A stretch of 60,719 nucleotides of DNA from Deltaproteobacteria bacterium (lineage in GTDB: Bacteria; Desulfobacterota; Desulfobulbia; Desulfobulbales; Desulfocapsaceae), in NCBI GenBank assembly GCA_026388715.1, contig JAPLJF010000019.1, forward strand, positions 1 to 60,719, in the 5' to 3' direction. Each line of letters starts with the position of its first letter. The stretch's first letter is position 1. Positions 17,886 through 26,399 of this stretch are shown piece by piece. The notes beneath the pieces were generated by a model. It did not search any database. It saw nothing but the letters and a program-made list of their open reading frames with translations, and was not told the DNA's origin. The translations under genes were made by a program, and so were the position numbers.

Positions 17886-18728
17886 ATGAAACTCTTTGGC
17901 GACTGGAAATTTTTTCTTACTCTATTCATTGCTCTGGCAGGTATCGCCATCCCCGTTTGGCTATGGCAAGCCGACCTAAGCTCAAAATCTCTATCTGTCA
18001 AGCTGAATACTCGCGTATCACTCCAGCCTAAAGAACAAGAATCCCTCCCTGGGATAGAGATATCAGTCGATGGATCACGTCTAGAGAATCCACATCTAGT
18101 TGTTTTCGAAGTAACAAACGACGGTAGCAAGCCTATTTTAGCCACGGATTTTGAATCACCGCTCGACATTCGCCTGGAGTCGAAAACTTCATTTGTTCGC
18201 TCACAAGTCACAGGCACAATCCCAAAAGACATCGAAGCCACAATCTTGAGTGAACGGCAACGAATATCCTTAAAGCCAACATTACTGAATCCAAAGGACA
18301 CGATCGCAATAACCGCAATCACCTCTGGTGCGTCACCGATCTTTGTTTACAATGCTAGAGTCGTCGGCATCTCTCATGTGTCCTTGGAGGACAGTACAAT
18401 TGAGAAAACGAGTAAAGCAAGGCTTGCATGGTTGCTTTCCGGTTCGGTGCTAAGTTATGTTGCCATGATTATCATGTTTCATGCAGGAACGGATGCAGGA
18501 GTGAGATCCAAGGACATTTTTATTCGGCCGAGAGCCGCCATATTTGTCTGTTTTGTGTCTGGATTTCCCGGTGTGGTGGCATTTGGTATCTTTTTTAAAG
18601 GAATCGGAATTGAAGGGCTTGGGTATTACATGTTTTTTTCCATGATCTTGTGGGTTACAGCGACGTTTATAGCTATTGCCATCAACCGTAAACCAGCCAT
18701 CATTGATGTGCCGGCAAGAAGTGAATAG
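17886..18728 (+). CDS. Membrane protein of unknown function, 280 aa
   Basis: One N-terminal membrane helix (about 7-24, FFLTLFIALAGIAIPVWLW) is followed by a soluble, probably beta-rich domain of about 150 residues. Three C-terminal helices follow (about 183-203, 215-238 and 245-267). No catalytic motif is visible. Codon use is more AT-rich than the neighbours and no gene is closely linked, which suggests acquisition. It lies 20 bp after repeat unit B. The sequence after its stop includes ACCTAAC, a possible attC-type half-site. Confidence 0.65.
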   Translation: MKLFGDWKFFLTLFIALAGIAIPVWLWQADLSSKSLSVKLNTRVSLQPKEQESLPGIEISVDGSRLENPHLVVFEVTNDGSKPILATDFESPLDIRLESKTSFVRSQVTGTIPKDIEATILSERQRISLKPTLLNPKDTIAITAITSGASPIFVYNARVVGISHVSLEDSTIEKTSKARLAWLLSGSVLSYVAMIIMFHAGTDAGVRSKDIFIRPRAAIFVCFVSGFPGVVAFGIFFKGIGIEGLGYYMFFSMILWVTATFIAIAINRKPAIIDVPARSE

Positions 18729-18802
18729 TCTACCTTTCATTCTACCTAACCTGCGCAAGAAAATGCGGCCATTCCTGATTTTCCTGAGGTCCTCCTCTCA
18801 CC

Positions 18803-19549
18803 ATGATCATTAACTTTTGGGGAAACCTGAAAGAACTGTTGCGGCCTCCATTCCGGGGAGTGAAGAGGGTTGAGTACGAACTCAGCCGCCAGGCCTCAGT
18901 CAAGGATATCGTCGAGTCCTTCGGGGTCCCCCATACCGAGGTCGGGCGTCTAACCGTTGATGGCCGCGACATCTCTTTTTCCTCTCCCGGTTCCGATGAT
19001 GACAGATTGGATGTGTACCCTCTCTGCCCCCCTGTGGATGTATTGACCCCGACCCTCATGCGGCCGGAGCCTCTGGCCGGCATCACCTTTGCGGTCGATG
19101 TGAATGTCGGCAAACTGGCCAGCCTGCTGCGAATGGCAGGATTTGACACCTTTTACCAGAATTATATCTCTGATCCGGAACTCATCGAGGTTGCGGTGCA
19201 GGAAAAGCGCATCGTTCTGAGCAGGGATAAAGATCTTTTGAAACGCAAAGAGCTTGTCTTCGGCTATCTCGTTCGCGAGATCTATCCGGAAAAACAGTTG
19301 GCCGAGGTCGTCCATCTCTTCGGGATCAAAGAACAGATGAAGCCCTTGAGCAGATGCATGCGCTGCAACGGGCTCTTGCAGGCAGTCGAAAAGGAGCAGA
19401 TCCTTGATCAACTGGAACCACTCACCCAGAAATATTATCACTCCTTTCGCCAGTGCCGGCGCTGCCACACCATCTATTGGCCGGGAAGCCATCGGGACAA
19501 GATGCTGAGACTGTTAAATGAGTATGGTGATTATCAAGACCGTGATTGA
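18803..19549 (+). CDS. Mut7-C RNase-domain protein with ubiquitin-like N-terminus
   Basis: 248 residues. The N-terminal 85 or so form a beta-grasp Mut7-C-ubiquitin domain (VDGRDISFSSPGSDDDRLDVYP). The Mut7-C domain (DUF82, a PIN-like nuclease fold) runs from about 93: FAVDVNVGKLASLLRMAGFDT, then IVLSRDKDLLKRK, with acidic residues in the expected places. It ends in a zinc ribbon with two CxxC pairs (CMRCNG and CRRCHT). Family members are thought to be RNases or RNA-processing factors. The role here is unknown. Confidence 0.87.
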   Translation: MIINFWGNLKELLRPPFRGVKRVEYELSRQASVKDIVESFGVPHTEVGRLTVDGRDISFSSPGSDDDRLDVYPLCPPVDVLTPTLMRPEPLAGITFAVDVNVGKLASLLRMAGFDTFYQNYISDPELIEVAVQEKRIVLSRDKDLLKRKELVFGYLVREIYPEKQLAEVVHLFGIKEQMKPLSRCMRCNGLLQAVEKEQILDQLEPLTQKYYHSFRQCRRCHTIYWPGSHRDKMLRLLNEYGDYQDRD

Positions 19550-19681
19550 GTGGAACTGCAGCTGCGAATGACAAACGAAATTGACCGCCCTCAATCCTTA
19601 ACCTCTGAAAGGGTGGCGGATCAATCACGCAGCTCCTCTTTTCTAGGGATTTATGGGGCCGGTTTCCTCATTATGGGAATT

Positions 19682-19724
19682 AAGTATGGTGCCTCCCTGC
19701 ATGTTGAAGTATGGTGCCCCCCTG
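19682..19724 (+). repeat. Short direct repeat, possible IS end remnant
   Basis: AAGTATGGTGCCTCCCTG at 19682-19699 is repeated as AAGTATGGTGCCCCCCTG at 19707-19724. Such mini-repeats resemble duplicated insertion-sequence ends. It lies just upstream of the likely start of the Cys-cluster protein. Confidence 0.4.
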
Positions 19725-19774
19725 ATTATTACTGTATGCCTGAAGTTTCTGTCGGAAAAAGGAGAAGGAACCAT

Positions 19775-20443
19775 TTGATTGAAAAGAGCAATTTCGGTAT
19801 GACCCCTAAGGAAGCCGGAGCCGATATCCCCATTGCCCTGCAAGAGAACTTCGTCAGCGGTGTCTATGCTTTAGTGGATGCAGCGGTTGCCTGCGAACTG
19901 GATCGGCTGCGCAGTGAAGAGGGGATTATCCCTAGTTGCAAAGCGGGCTGTGATCACTGCTGCCGTTATCACATCGTGATGAATATTGCCGAGGCCCAGA
20001 CCCTGGCGCATTATATCAGGCGGGAAATGTCAGCAGAGCAGATAGCCGAGCTGCAGATGCGGACGCATCAATGGCATGAATGGGACAATTCCAGGCCGGG
20101 CCGGCCGGCGGCCATTATCTCCGCGCAGACGGATCTTTCCAGCTACGACTATTGCTGTCCGCTGCTGGTAAATGGCGCATGCAGCGTCTATCCGGTGAGG
20201 CCGGTCGTGTGTCGAGCGCATTATGTCTCTTCGCATCCCCGATACTGCTGCGCCGTAAACGATCCGGAATCCATAGAAGACGCTCCGGTGGTGCTTAAGT
20301 CCATTGTCGAGGCGGTAACTCCCTTGTCAAGGATAATACAGGGTCATATCGAAGACGCAGGGATTCATTTTTCCCGGTCAAACATGCTGCTTCCGCAGTG
20401 GCTGGCGATTGAAATGGGTTGGGATTTCGCCATATTGCTCTGA
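19775..20443 (+). CDS. YkgJ-family cysteine-cluster protein
   Basis: About 222 residues of the YkgJ family (putative Zn or Fe-S binding). Conserved Cys are in KAGCDHCCRYH, then CCPLLVNGACSVYPVRPVVCRAHYVS and RYCCAV. I chose the TTG at 19775 because GGAGAAGG lies about 7 nt before it; the ATG at 19799, eight codons later, is the alternative. The open frame continues upstream to 19550, but that part crosses a direct repeat and looks non-coding. Function is unknown: family members are often near metal or RNA enzymes, and Mut7-C is the upstream neighbour. Confidence 0.8.
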   Translation: MIEKSNFGMTPKEAGADIPIALQENFVSGVYALVDAAVACELDRLRSEEGIIPSCKAGCDHCCRYHIVMNIAEAQTLAHYIRREMSAEQIAELQMRTHQWHEWDNSRPGRPAAIISAQTDLSSYDYCCPLLVNGACSVYPVRPVVCRAHYVSSHPRYCCAVNDPESIEDAPVVLKSIVEAVTPLSRIIQGHIEDAGIHFSRSNMLLPQWLAIEMGWDFAILL

Positions 20444-20610
20444 TATTTGATCCTATACTCAACCCGGCAGTAATCGGTTGGGCTTTTTCCATGATAAATC
20501 GTCGTTGCCGCAAGCGGCTTTCCGCTCCGCTTTTTGGCCCATCCGTTCATTTCGTTCGTCAGCCCGATGTCAGATCACGGCGAAATTTCATCACTTTCAA
20601 ATTCTCCGGT

Positions 20611-20720
20611 CATACCTCTCCGGTAACTACGTTTACCGGATAACTGAAGATCACTCCTGACTGGTCTTGTGCGCCCGCAATCCTTGGCTCAGAAGGATCT
20701 GAGCCCCTGTCAGTCTCCTG
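20611..20720 (-). pseudogene. Broken duplicate of the tilS 3' end
   Basis: About 110 bases match the last part of tilS (about 23575-23690) on the same strand. It reads GAQILLSQGLRAHKTSQE and then a stop, where TilS has GAEIHLSQGLRAHKTRQG. Loss of one base after CAGG causes the stop, and in the next frame the SYPV segment continues. No other part of tilS is present. It is therefore a decayed tail fragment, about 3 kb from the intact gene. Confidence 0.8.
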
Positions 20721-21080
20721 TAGTTATCCTGGTAAAGGACCCTGGAACCCGTGGGCCGGGGGCGAATTCTTGACATCTTCAATTCGAGATGATACAAAAT
20801 TAATAGATACGATGAAAATAGATGTTTTTCGGTTGGTGAAAAGAGAGCTAAATAATACGGAATAACAACATTATCCCTTCCCAGAAAAAGACCGCTATTT
20901 CTCCTCGGTTAGAATTGTCCAAGGGTGGTGATCAATTCCCGGTTGGGTGAAAAAATGGCAACTATTCGACTGACAGGCTCATATCTCAGCAGAACATGTC
21001 TCATTGGTACCGGCGACTCCAGCCCGAAAGGTTGGAGCTATCTTCAAGCAAACCAAAATTCAACAGAAAGGAGCAGGCAC
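20721..21080. other. Intergenic region upstream of the SYLF gene
   Basis: About 360 bp. The open frame that crosses it into the SYLF gene is not credible as coding. AAAGGAG is present at 21067-21073, just before the true start. No RNA gene or strong promoter is evident. Confidence 0.4.
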
Positions 21081-21674
21081 ATGAAAGCACATGGTAAAGG
21101 CATTATCAAAGGGTCGATGCAGCAGGTGCTTCAGGTCGGTATAACAATGTTGATGGCGGTCATTTTGTTGACGCTTCCCCGGATAGCCCTGGCCGCTACT
21201 GCTAAAAGCATTGACCGTGACGTAGACAGCTCCCTGCAGACGCTCTACCAAGCTACACCGGCCGCAAAAGATTTGTCCAAAATCGCAAAAGGGATACTGG
21301 TGTTTCCCAGCATCATTAAAGGTGGCCTCATCGTCGGCGGTCAGTATGGTGAGGGCGCGCTTCGCGTGGGGGGAAAGACCACCGGATACTACAATACAGT
21401 TTCTGCATCCTACGGATTGCAGGCGGGAGCGCAATCCTTCGGCTATGCCCTGTTTTTCCTTGATCAGGAGAAGTTGAATTATCTTAAGAAGAGCGAAGGG
21501 TGGGAAATAGGGGTTGATCCCAATCTCGTGATTGTGGATGAAGGGCTGGCCCGCTCGCTCTCTACGACCACAGCTAAATCCGGTATCTACGCCTTCTTCT
21601 TCAATCAGAAGGGTCTTATGGCCGGCCTTACTATCCAGGGGAGCAAGATCACTAAGATTACGCCGGGGAAGTAA
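21081..21674 (+). CDS. Secreted SYLF-domain (YSC84/Ysc84-like) lipid-binding protein
   Basis: 197 residues. The signal peptide (about 1-39) has a basic start, the core MLMAVILLTLPRIALA and cleavage near ALA-A. The mature part is a SYLF domain: AKGILVFPSIIKGGLIVGGQYGEGAL, then YYNTVSASYGLQAGAQSFGYALFF and VDEGLARSLST. SYLF proteins bind phosphoinositides or lipids in eukaryotes; the bacterial versions are periplasmic and poorly characterised. I chose the ATG at 21081, preceded by AAAGGAG, over a frame start at 20925. A strong terminator follows. Confidence 0.88.
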   Translation: MKAHGKGIIKGSMQQVLQVGITMLMAVILLTLPRIALAATAKSIDRDVDSSLQTLYQATPAAKDLSKIAKGILVFPSIIKGGLIVGGQYGEGALRVGGKTTGYYNTVSASYGLQAGAQSFGYALFFLDQEKLNYLKKSEGWEIGVDPNLVIVDEGLARSLSTTTAKSGIYAFFFNQKGLMAGLTIQGSKITKITPGK

Positions 21675-21804
21675 GATGAGGTCGAATGATACCGTAATCG
21701 CCTGTGAAGGCGGACAGAATATTACGGTACGTGTCTGGTAGAAGAAGCTGGTTTCTAAGTCTGGTGTCTCGCGTTCGATTCAGACTGCGGTCACCAATTC
21801 TTGT

Positions 21805-21845
21805 AAGGGGATTAATAAGCAAAAACAGCTTATTAATCCCCTTTC
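21805..21845 (+). terminator. Intrinsic terminator after the SYLF gene
   Basis: AAGGGGATTAATAAGC and GCTTATTAATCCCCTT form a perfect 16-bp stem around a 7-nt loop, then TTCT. A smaller hairpin (TACCGTAAT with ATTACGGTA, 21689-21729) precedes it. Confidence 0.8.
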
Positions 21846-21871
21846 TCGTTCAGGTAGAAGTGGCCCTGAGG

Positions 21872-21914
21872 GTGCTAGTGGCCTTGCGTCCTCTGGCCGT
21901 AATCAAGGGGTGAG
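21872..21914 (+). repeat. Copy 3 of the rtcB 3' tail
   Basis: Reads VLVALRPLAVIKG-stop, identical in protein to the end of RtcB with a few silent base changes. It lies directly after the SYLF terminator, attached to no gene. Synonymous divergence suggests the sequence was once under coding selection or was copied from a different rtcB. Confidence 0.75.
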
Positions 21915-21936
21915 AGGTCTTGCCCTTAGCTCCAGC

Positions 21937-22608
21937 CTACAGGAGTCGCCGGACCTCCTCTTCATCGACATCCGACCACTGCCGGTAGGCTTCGGCCACG
22001 GCGAAGCTCCAGCCGCTGCGGACGTTGGCGCAGTAGAGGGCATCGACCAGCGGCGCCACCAGTGCAAGGGCATGATCGTGGCCGGTGGGCACCGCCACCA
22101 CCAAGTTGTCCGCTCCCAGGTTGCGCAGGGCCTCCACCGCAGTCAGCATGGTGAAACCCGAGGCCAGGCCGTCATCGACGAGAATTACCGCCCGCCCGGC
22201 CACCGCCGGTAAAGGTCGCTCGCCGCGAAAAAGCTTCACCCGGCGTCGGACCTTTTCCAGGGTGGCCCGGATCCCCGCCTCGATCTGCTCCCGGCTCAGG
22301 GCCAGCCGCGCCGCCAATTCATGGTTGAGCCGGACGGTGTCGTCAAAGGCCACCGCCCCGTAGCCCGCTTCGCTGTTCCAGGGCAGGGTGATCTTGCTGA
22401 CCACCGCCACGTCGAGGGGACAGCCAAGCTGGAGTGCCACCGGCGCGGCCACCGGTACTCCGCCGGCGGGAATGGCCAGGACAAGCGGCTGCTGGGATGC
22501 CAAGGCACTGAGCATCCCGGCCAGCACCTCCCCGGCATCGGCCCGGTCGGCAAAAACCCCAAGGCGATCATGAAGTTCTGTCAGTTCAATAATCCGACTC
22601 TGGTTCAT
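21937..22608 (-). CDS. Phosphoribosyltransferase-family protein
   Basis: 223 residues of type I PRTase fold. The PRPP loop is VILVDDGLASGFTML near 140-154. N-terminal LAIPAGGVPVAAPVA and AVVSKITLPWNSEAGYGAV match the stand-alone PRTase group of uncertain substrate, not a named purine or pyrimidine enzyme. It overlaps the HAD hydrolase gene by 4 nt, so the two form an operon. The pair is much richer in G/C than the flanks and may have been acquired together. Confidence 0.85.
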   Translation of the reverse strand: MNQSRIIELTELHDRLGVFADRADAGEVLAGMLSALASQQPLVLAIPAGGVPVAAPVALQLGCPLDVAVVSKITLPWNSEAGYGAVAFDDTVRLNHELAARLALSREQIEAGIRATLEKVRRRVKLFRGERPLPAVAGRAVILVDDGLASGFTMLTAVEALRNLGADNLVVAVPTGHDHALALVAPLVDALYCANVRSGWSFAVAEAYRQWSDVDEEEVRRLL

Positions 22609-23237
22609 GGCTCCTCCTCATTCAGCGAAAGCTCCATCCCCAAAAGCTGCTCCAGCTCTCTGAGCGCCCGGCCGGGATCGGTTACCAGGATGCCCCGGAT
22701 GCCTTGAGCCCGGGCGCGATCCAAGTTCCCCTGGTCATCATCGAGAAAAAGGGCCGCCTCGGGCTTGCAGTCCAGCTCGGCCAGCACCTCGACAAAGAAG
22801 CGGGAATCCTGTTTGCTGCGTCCATGGTGGTAGCTGTTGAAAACCCGGTGGAAAAGAGCAAAGAAGCGGTGGCGCTCATCGAGTTCGTCCAGCCAGTTGG
22901 TCTGATCGCTGACGATTGCCAGGGTAAATCCGAGTTGGTGGAGGCGGTTCACAGCTGCCAGCATCTCGGGAAAGGGTAGAAAACGGTCGAGAATCCGTCT
23001 GCGCAGCTCTCCGTCGGCAGCGGCAATCCCCGTCCGGCGGCGAAATTCATCCCAGAAGGAGGCCTCGCTGGCCGCGCCCACCACATAGCCGCTGCTGTAA
23101 ACGATTTCCTGGCCCAAGCTGAAGGTCTCGACGGGATCGAGCCCCTGCTCGCGCCCGATCGCCTCGAGCCCGGTGCGAAAGCCTTCGGCGGCGAGCACCC
23201 CGCCGAAGTCGAAAAGAAGGGTTGAGTAGACGGTCAT
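22605..23237 (-). CDS. HAD-superfamily hydrolase
   Basis: 210 residues. Motif I is modified: FDFGGVLAAEGF has Gly where the second catalytic Asp usually is, as in the GPhn/epoxide-hydrolase-N and YihX-like group that begins DFGGV. Motif II is VSDQTN, motif III Lys is in SKQDSRFF, and motif IV is FLDDDQGN. The helical cap lies between about 15 and 85. I chose the ATG at 23237 because the upstream 29 residues in frame are not family-like. It is the first gene of a pair with the PRTase. Confidence 0.85.
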   Translation of the reverse strand: MTVYSTLLFDFGGVLAAEGFRTGLEAIGREQGLDPVETFSLGQEIVYSSGYVVGAASEASFWDEFRRRTGIAAADGELRRRILDRFLPFPEMLAAVNRLHQLGFTLAIVSDQTNWLDELDERHRFFALFHRVFNSYHHGRSKQDSRFFVEVLAELDCKPEAALFLDDDQGNLDRARAQGIRGILVTDPGRALRELEQLLGMELSLNEEEP

Positions 23238-23403
23238 GATTAACGCTCCAACTCCATTGATGCGGCACCCCGGCGGCGGGCCAGCTGATATTTTATTATA
23301 GGGAATCGGCGGGCGGGCTGTCAACTGTTTTACCGAAAATCAAATCATCGCCATTCTCAAGTGAGGCGAAGCAAAAAAAAAGACAGATTTATCCCTTCCT
23401 TTT

Positions 23404-23545
23404 GAGCCTTTTGCAAAATGAGGATTTTCGTTCAAAATCAAGGCATGCTTAAAATTTTACCGCAGGCATATAGCTGATATTCCGAGGATAAAATTTTAAG
23501 CATAACGCAGAGTTTGGGCGGAAAGACCATTTTTGCAAGAGGCTC
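23404..23545. mobile_element. 142-bp inverted-repeat element, copy 1
   Basis: The ends GAGCCTTTTGCAAAAT and ATTTTTGCAAGAGGCTC are imperfect terminal inverted repeats of about 16 bp. The interior holds a second palindromic pair (AAAATTTTA...TAAAATTTT). Copies 2 and 3 are at 27666-27806 and 52920-53059. It is too short to encode a transposase and has the form of a MITE. It ends 12 bp from the stop codon of tilS. Confidence 0.8.
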
Positions 23546-23556
23546 TTTTATCAGCT

Positions 23557-24618
23557 TTAAATTTCTACTCTCATGCTTCCCCGGTAACTGCATTTGCCAA
23601 CCGGATAACTGAAGACCACGCCCTGCCGGGTCTTGTGCGCCCGCAACCCTTGGCTCAGATGGATCTCAGCCCCTGTCTGTCCCGTATGCACTAAGTCGAG
23701 CAGCAGCGCTATCTGCCTGAATTGCGGCCTGGCCTCCATCTGCCAGCAGCATTTTTCGAGGATACGCCGCTGGAGGGCGGGGTGGCATCTGCAAAACTCT
23801 TTGGTGGCTATCAGGATGGTGTGACGGGGTGAGTCAGGGGTAATCGGCTCAATGGCAACCATCCTGACTACTTGTTGCCAGCCGTTATCAGCCATTTCTT
23901 CCAGCAAATCCTCCTCGTCCTGAAGGATCTGAGCGGTCTGGAGCAGGGTCTGTTTAATGGATTTGTTAAAGTGATCCTGCAGATAGGGCAGGAGGTCGAG
24001 CCGTATTCTGTTTCGGAGATAGGTGTGTTCCAGGTTGGAGCTGTCGATACAGAAAGGGATCTGCTGCGTCTGCAGATAGTGGAGCAGGGTCTCCTTTCGT
24101 TCGTGCAGTAGTGGACGGATGATCCAGCCGTTTTTGTATTGCATCCCGGACAGTCCTTTTCTGCCGCTGCCGCGGATGAGGCGGATCAGGAGCTCCTCGG
24201 CCTGATCATCGGCGGTATGGGCCACGGCGATTGCCGTTCCCTGGTATTGCAGCCGCATGTCTTCCAGCGCCTGATAGCGCAGGGTGCGGGCGGTCTCTTC
24301 AATGGATGTCTTGTCCTGCCGGGACATAGCCCTGACATCGACGGTGATTAGCTCAAATCCAACCTGAAGCTGCCGGGCCAGGGTCTGCACCAGCTCGATC
24401 TCTGCGCCGGTTTCATCAGGCCTCAGGCCGTGATCCACATAGACGGCGACAAATCGGAGTTGCGGCAGGGTGGAGCAGAGGATATGGAGCAGGGCCACGG
24501 AGTCCGGACCGCCGGAGACCGCGACGATCACCGTGTCGCCGCTTTGCATCGGGGCCTGTTCTGTAACCAGGGCGGCTATATGCTGGCGCAGGATTGTTGG
24601 AGGGGTGAGGTGTTTCAA
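23557..24618 (-). CDS. tilS: tRNA(Ile)-lysidine synthase TilS
   Basis: A 353-residue PP-loop ATPase that converts C34 to lysidine in the CAU-anticodon tRNA-Ile. The PP-loop is VAVSGGPDS near 32-40, followed by YVDHGLRPDE, the AVAHTADDQAEELL motif and RLIRGSGRKGLSGM. The C-terminal region is shorter than in E. coli. Its final stretch is duplicated as a broken fragment at 20611-20720. The gene lies 19 bp from pntB on the same strand. Confidence 0.95.
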   Translation of the reverse strand: MKHLTPPTILRQHIAALVTEQAPMQSGDTVIVAVSGGPDSVALLHILCSTLPQLRFVAVYVDHGLRPDETGAEIELVQTLARQLQVGFELITVDVRAMSRQDKTSIEETARTLRYQALEDMRLQYQGTAIAVAHTADDQAEELLIRLIRGSGRKGLSGMQYKNGWIIRPLLHERKETLLHYLQTQQIPFCIDSSNLEHTYLRNRIRLDLLPYLQDHFNKSIKQTLLQTAQILQDEEDLLEEMADNGWQQVVRMVAIEPITPDSPRHTILIATKEFCRCHPALQRRILEKCCWQMEARPQFRQIALLLDLVHTGQTGAEIHLSQGLRAHKTRQGVVFSYPVGKCSYRGSMRVEI

Positions 24619-24636
24619 TAGGGTGTGCCCTGTTCG

Positions 24637-26028
24637 TTATTTTTTGAGGGCCGCCAGGAGCTTTTGCAGGGAAGCCCTGGCGTCACCAAAGAGCATCCTG
24701 GTGTTGTCCATGGAGAAGAGTTCATTTTCAATGCCGGCAAAACCGACATTGAGGGAGCGTTTGAGGACAATCACCGTCCTCGCCTTTTCCACATCCAGCA
24801 CCGGCATCCCGTAGATGGGGCTGCTGGGGTTGGTCTTGGCGGCGGGATTGACAACGTCATTGGCGCCAATCACCAGGACTACATCGGTGGCGGCAAAATC
24901 ATCGTTGATATCATCCATGGCAAAAAGTTGCTCATAAGGGACATCGGCCTCGGCCAGCAGGACATTCATGTGGCCGGGCATCCGGCCGGCAACGGGGTGG
25001 ATGGCGTAGCGGACCTCGACGCCCTGCTCGCCCAGATAGTCAGCAAGCTCCCGCGTGGCGTGCTGGGCCTGGGCGGCGGCCATGCCATATCCTGGGACAA
25101 TGATCAGTGAGCCGGCATTGGCAAGGATCGTGGCCACATCCTCCACCTCATATCCCTTCATCGTTCCTGCCGGGATCTCTCCTGTCGCCGCCAAAGATTT
25201 GTCCACCTTGCCAAAGGCGCTGAAGAGGACATTGGCCAGCGAGCGGTTCATAGCATCGCACATGATCTTGGTCAGGAAGATACCGGAGGCGCCGACGAGG
25301 GAGCCGGTAATGATCAGGGCGTTATTGCTCAAGGCAAAACCGGTCATGGAGACGGCCAGGCCCGAATAGGCGTTGAGCAGGCAGATGATAACCGGCATGT
25401 CGGCGCCGCCAATGGGCAGAACGGCCAGCACGCCAAGGCCCAGGGACAGGACAGTGATGCTGGAGAGGACCAGGATGTTGCCGGGATCCTGGAAGAGAAA
25501 CCAGGAAAGGGCCACCGTGGCCAGGACTATGACACCATTAAAGACTTGTTGCCCCGGATAGGTGACGGGGCGGGTGGAGACCATGCCCTGGAGTTTGGCG
25601 TAGGCCATGACGGAACCGGTAAAGGTGAGGCCGCCGATGATCAGGGAGAGCAGGAGGGTGAGCAGGGTAAATGAGTCAAATCCTGTGCTGTTGCCCTGAA
25701 ACTCAGCCAGGGCAACCAGGGCCGAGGCCGCCCCGCCGCAGCCGTTGAAGAGGGCCACCATCTCCGGCATGGCGGTCATCTTCACCTTGATTGCGGCATA
25801 GCCTCCGATAAGCGTGCCAATGACCACACCGATAATGATCAGGGTGAAGCCATGGATCCCAGGGGTGGCCAGGGTTGCCCCAATGGCTGCGGCCATGCCG
25901 ATCATGGACAGGAGATTGCCCATTTTTGCCGTGCGTGGAGAGCTCAGGTATTTGATGCCGAGCATGAAAAGGGTGGCAGATACCAGATAGATGAGATTGA
26001 TAGTGTGAACAGCCATGGGTGGTTGCAC
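24637..26028 (-). CDS. pntB: NAD(P) transhydrogenase subunit beta
   Basis: A 463-residue proton-translocating transhydrogenase subunit. N-terminal membrane helices (about nine, residues 8-260) precede the NADP-binding domain III, with IIVPGYGMAAAQAQH near 310, HPVAGRMPGHMNVLLAEA and VIGANDVVNPAA. Together with the two alpha-subunit genes it moves hydride from NADH to NADP+ using the proton gradient. The gene order is pntAA-pntAB-pntB on the minus strand. Confidence 0.96.
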   Translation of the reverse strand: MQPPMAVHTINLIYLVSATLFMLGIKYLSSPRTAKMGNLLSMIGMAAAIGATLATPGIHGFTLIIIGVVIGTLIGGYAAIKVKMTAMPEMVALFNGCGGAASALVALAEFQGNSTGFDSFTLLTLLLSLIIGGLTFTGSVMAYAKLQGMVSTRPVTYPGQQVFNGVIVLATVALSWFLFQDPGNILVLSSITVLSLGLGVLAVLPIGGADMPVIICLLNAYSGLAVSMTGFALSNNALIITGSLVGASGIFLTKIMCDAMNRSLANVLFSAFGKVDKSLAATGEIPAGTMKGYEVEDVATILANAGSLIIVPGYGMAAAQAQHATRELADYLGEQGVEVRYAIHPVAGRMPGHMNVLLAEADVPYEQLFAMDDINDDFAATDVVLVIGANDVVNPAAKTNPSSPIYGMPVLDVEKARTVIVLKRSLNVGFAGIENELFSMDNTRMLFGDARASLQKLLAALKK

Positions 26029-26103
26029 TCTTTGGTGTTTTTTATGAAGGCAGAGCGTTAACTACGGGATGCCTTTTCAGGACACCTTTATTTTTTTCCG
26101 TTC

Positions 26104-26388
26104 CTATTTCTTGAACATCTGCAGCATCCGGTGGGTCACCATATAGCCGCCAACCACATTGATAGTTGCAAAAATTACGGCCAGAAAGCCGATAACAGAG
26201 ATGGAGTTGAAGGATTCAGGATGTCCCGTGGCCAGAAGAGCGCCGAGGATGGCAATGCCGGAGATGGCATTGGATCCTGACATCAGCGGGGTGTGGAGGG
26301 TCGGCGGCACCTTGGCGATAAGTTCCGCCCCGGCAAAACAGGCCAGGACAAACATGGTCAAGCCGATGATGATTGTTCCGGTATCCAT
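26104..26388 (-). CDS. pntAB: NAD(P) transhydrogenase alpha-2 (membrane) subunit
   Basis: 94 residues with three membrane helices: GLTMFVLACFAGAELIAKVP, the middle SGSNAISGIAILGALLATG and a C-terminal VIFATINVVGGYMVTHRM. This is the separate C-terminal part of the alpha subunit in three-gene transhydrogenases. It lies 11 bp after pntAA. Confidence 0.94.
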   Translation of the reverse strand: MDTGTIIIGLTMFVLACFAGAELIAKVPPTLHTPLMSGSNAISGIAILGALLATGHPESFNSISVIGFLAVIFATINVVGGYMVTHRMLQMFKK

Positions 26389-26399
26389 TTTTTCTCCTC

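Noticed and set aside
20925..21080. N-terminal extension of the SYLF protein
   Set aside because: The signal peptide and a good Shine-Dalgarno place the start at 21081; the upstream residues are not family-like.
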